64,000 bases of DNA from Ixodes scapularis (Eukaryota > Arthropoda > Arachnida > Ixodida > Ixodidae). Made by a program: the position numbers and the translations under genes. This document shows, one piece after another, positions 60,845-64,000 of this stretch; within the stretch, counting starts at the first letter, position 1, and each line of letters opens with the position of its first letter. Location of the stretch: NCBI RefSeq assembly GCF_016920785.2, contig NW_024609958.1, positions 1 to 64,000 on the forward strand, read 5' to 3'. The notes below the pieces were generated by a model. That model was not told the DNA's origin, ran no database searches, and saw nothing but the letters and a program-made list of their open reading frames with translations.

Positions 60845-63510
60845 TATCTTTCCGTTGCTCTTTTTTCGTGTGAAGTAATTGAACCGCTGGTCTGAAATTG
60901 TAAATGCTTACTTCATTGAATAAAGGTTGTTCGCGGAACATCTTTTCCTATAATTTATGGAGATTTGTTTTTGTATAAAGACGGTTAATCACGTCTTTTT
61001 GTAATGCCAAGCTCGAAATATATTCGAAATTCTAAAGTTTTGGTCACGGAGGTTAATATTTAAAAACAACACATAAGGGAGAGAACAGGAAGCAACTATT
61101 TGAAAACAGTTGGGAATAGTCATTAACTTACACCTTTAAGCCGTCCGTATAATGATTTAGAGCCGTTTTAAGTTGCCCACGGATCACTACGTAACAAGTG
61201 TGCCTATATTTTATTGTCTAACCTTAGTTAAACTATAGAAACAAAAAGGAAATGCTTCCTTTCACATCGTGATCTATACCATATACTCAACGAACAGATT
61301 TGCTTCTAGTTGTTTTATTGCTATGGGTATATATTAATTATAAACGAGGAATGTTTTAGTTACTCAGAAAATGCGAATTAACTATGAATAAATTTTCTTC
61401 CAATTTAATAAACAAGTTTGTAGAAGAAAAAAAAAAAAAACACTTCATGTGGTTTTGGTTCAAAGGCCGATCCTACAATTTGACGCCTTTCGTGGAAAGT
61501 CGCATTCTCAATACGAACAGATCCTAAGTGTACGAATGTTCATGTGCGTGCGCTTGTGTGCGTGCGCGCCGCTTCCTTGTGCGTGTGAGCACTAAGATGT
61601 GGCACCAAACGTTATCCTGAACCAACCAAAACACGTAGCTTAGATCTCGAGTATCCCGCGAAAGACTTCAAGAGCTTCTGGTGGCCGCTTGTAATGACTG
61701 CAAGTTGAGGAAGTGAACGCTGTTCGTTTTTCTCTGATTTTTTCTGCGTGTGCTATTGACCTCGTGAGTTTGACGTCACTTTTCCAAACAAACCGTTGCT
61801 AGGAGTGTTGTTGTTGACTGAATTTCGCTTCGAAAGAACGACCGGTCAAATATTAAACGGGGAATTTAAATGTCAACAAATAATAGATATAGGAAGCCTA
61901 GATGCTTCTCACAAGAGACGTTTTCAGAGAATCGGATGTTATTTAAATATTTGCGATGGCAACTTACGGTCCTCGAGACATGTCGAGTGCCTGCCAATGT
62001 TACTAGATTACCTCAGTTGCGGAACTCCCACCGGAAGGGGGTACCCCCCTCCCCACCCCCTCACTCACTTCAGTCCGTCTCCCGTCGTTCGAAGCGCCAT
62101 CCTGATTTTCATTTACGAACTGTGTTTTGTAAAGAGTAGAGTGGAACACTATCTAGACGCTGCGGTTCAAAACGTACATATTGCATATTACATATTACAC
62201 TGCAGTTACTATAGCAGCCGTCCGGGGCATCGAACGCGTCCATGAGCAGTTCCGTAACTGAGGTCATCTAATAAGGTTGATGCCTGATGAAAACAACGAA
62301 CACATGACGAACCCGCACGCAATGACCGAAGTTATGCCCTCAGCAACAGTCTGAATTGTTTGCATAATTATGCGAATTTGATCTTGAATTTATCGCGAAC
62401 GTGACAGGCCTAAGAAAACTCATCTTGTTTTAAAAAAACTAGTGCGATACGGGTTACTGTCTGAAGGAAGTAATATAGTGTCTTCTATTGACATATTTTT
62501 GTCTCATCCGCCCAAATGCTAAAGTCAGTGAAACTGATAGAGTAGACTAATGCATGCTTCCAAACAAAACAAACAAAAACGTAGGCCTCATGGCAGGCAT
62601 CTGTGTCGGACGGGAGTCCGACAGATTATTTCATTGTAATATAGATTTGTTCAGTGAATTACGTAATTTAGTACTTTCTTCTCCGAGTGCACTTTGATTC
62701 TCCACAAAATGACTACCTAGATGGTGCATGCATTGTTTTAAGCTCGTTTGCGTGCGGTTTTACCTCGCTGATTTGTCCAAATTAATGAATCCTACGTATT
62801 GTTACTGTTGCACTTAAGCTTTTTAAAGAAACGAAGTGCTTGAGTGATGAAACACCGGCTTCTCGTCAATCAAGAACGCCTCTGTGCCCCGCACATTTTT
62901 TTATTATTATTATTTTTCGGGCAGCACACACTCAAACTCTGGAAATAATATTGTAAAACTGGGGAATGGGTGCTCGTTAAGTCAGAAATGTGTAAAGGTG
63001 TGTTGTTTATTTTCAGAATGTTATATAATTTAGGAGAGGGCGCGTATTGTGGAATCGGTGTATGATCATAATTTTACGGCACGTTTTTCTCGTCGGAGTG
63101 ACTCTATACGTCTGATCCGGGCCCCGCTTTGAGCTTTGCTGTGGACTTTCCCGAGGAACCTGCTATATCTGAATTGAGGTCATTCCGCAAGACATGTTCG
63201 ACTTGGGGTTGAGACGTTCCTTCACTTTACTTCTTATGGCATCAGTGACAATCTTCGAGAATTTTGTCAATATTTAAATCGTTAAATGGCTTAAAAGTTG
63301 TCAGGTCACCTATATGTATGGGTTAATTAATAACATTTTACTTAGAAGAGACAGCAGCGATATATTGGTTATTGCTCGAACACAGTTTACTGCACGTCTA
63401 TTTGGCTCCGATGGAAAAGAATTGCAAGATAAACTATAACACTATGAAACAAAAATAAACGAACGTCTAAGTAAATACATTGACAAGCTTTGAAATAGAG
63501 TATAGACTAC
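60845..63510. other. Intergenic/intronic of regucalcin, no further exon found
   Basis: AT-rich. Contains an A-run near 61426-61440, a GTGCGTG-rich stretch near 61540-61590 and the inverted copy (63100-63175) of the repeat at 56104-56190. ORF 61796-62245 has no recognised domain. A search by eye for the next regucalcin exon was negative. Confidence 0.5.
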
Positions 63511-63515
63511 TCAAC

Positions 63516-63662
63516 CTGTTTGCTGGTTAATGTTGATAACACTTGAGGCGTCCCAGCATGCCACCCAAAGCTTTCCTTCGACGTCGTGAGTCATGCCGTC
63601 GGGATCACCGCACTCCTTGAACATGGGGTTGGTCGCGAAGTCCAAAAGAACCTGCTTATCTC
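63516..63662 (-). CDS. Regucalcin (SMP-30) internal exon
   Basis: Minus strand, 147 bases: acceptor CTTCAG before 63662 and donor GTTGAG after 63516, entering with two bases of a codon and leaving with one. It encodes GDPDGMTHDVEGKLWVACWD and flanking residues, the regucalcin/gluconolactonase segment that in vertebrate regucalcin reads PDGMCIDAEGKLWVACYN. The Asp of PDGM and the Asp/Glu nearby belong to the metal-binding beta-propeller active site. Regucalcin is a cytosolic lactonase/calcium-binding protein. It is too short for ORF-length filters. Neighbouring exons are not in the window or were not found. Whether the full gene is intact is unknown. Confidence 0.85.
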
Positions 63663-63853
63663 CTGAAGACGGACCGAGAAGTTAAACGATGTACACACGA
63701 GTTCGGTGATGGAGTATTAGTTAATGAAAAGACAGGCGCCCTTTTTGAAGAATGTTCTGAATATCTGAAATTATCGACAATGACGAGCGCAGATGTTTTG
63801 CATGTTATGAACCCGGCTTTATTTTTTTTTTACATTTCATTTCCCGAGTTTAA

Positions 63854-64000
63854 AGGGAAACTCCGCTATATTCCGAATATTTCGAGATAATGAGTGATTC
63901 CGCATTAGAAAAGCACTAGTAAAAGACACTACGCCATTTGCTTCTGCGAAAAATGGAATATATATTGTTAAAACTAATCTTTAACACAAGCAAAAATTAA
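63854..64000. mobile_element. Left end of another TTAA-type element (runs off the window)
   Basis: TTAA (63850-63853) followed by AGGGAAACTCCGCTATATTCC, matching the AGGGNNACTCCG termini of the elements at 18588 and 48177. The right end lies beyond the window. Confidence 0.6.

Overview
This is eukaryotic genomic DNA, best explained as a hard tick of the genus Ixodes or a close relative. Evidence: spliced exons separated by kilobases of transposon debris, arthropod TATA/Inr and GT-AG signals, tRNA-derived SINEs, CR1- and I-type LINEs with many MITEs, a THAP-bearing TTAA element, and a small cysteine-rich secreted peptide gene of the kind found in tick salivary families. The species is an inference. 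No prokaryotic, CRISPR or rRNA feature was seen.

Main host gene. Five short pieces scattered through the + strand join in consistent phase into one transcription unit of about 37 kb encoding only 93 residues. They are a TATA/Inr promoter with a non-coding first exon (17152-17229), a signal-peptide exon (24149-24247), two cysteine-rich exons (31884-31960 and 47807-47902) and a terminal exon with stop and AATAAA (54347-54430). Its introns contain almost all of the mobile elements in the window. A single exon of regucalcin (SMP-30) lies on the minus strand at 63516-63662. Weaker host candidates are a terminal exon at 11545-11804 and a small secreted ORF at 8433-8591.

Region by region. 1-12 kb: AT-rich sequence, an interspersed ~20-bp minisatellite family, one 575-bp MITE and SINE/LINE tails. 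12.4-14.1 kb: a hAT element with an 8-bp TSD carrying a host-like first coding exon. 14.7-24 kb: two copies of a dispersed repeat, one with a SINE insertion (10-bp TSD), the other with a 2.3-kb Kolobok-like TTAA element carrying a broken THAP exon. 26-31 kb: a palindrome-rich element split by a 4.8-kb hAT insertion that itself contains two inverted-repeat elements. 33-37.4 kb: a degenerate CR1 LINE (minus strand) whose ORF1 has a 2A ribosome-skipping motif and whose RT is interrupted by a near-perfect palindromic insertion. 39.06-44.64 kb: a full-length I-group LINE with an 8-bp TSD and all domains, with one in-frame stop between RT and RNase H. 45-49 kb: foldback elements and two MITEs. 52.8-54.2 kb: two more palindrome-rich elements. 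54.6-58.1 kb: nested inverted repeats. 58.5-60.8 kb: a long-TIR mariner-like element with a dead transposase. The last 300 bp hold the left end of another TTAA element.

Nothing here forms an operon. The organising theme is a compact secreted-peptide gene whose introns have absorbed repeated, often nested, transposon insertions. Several of these are datable relative to one another through their TSDs.
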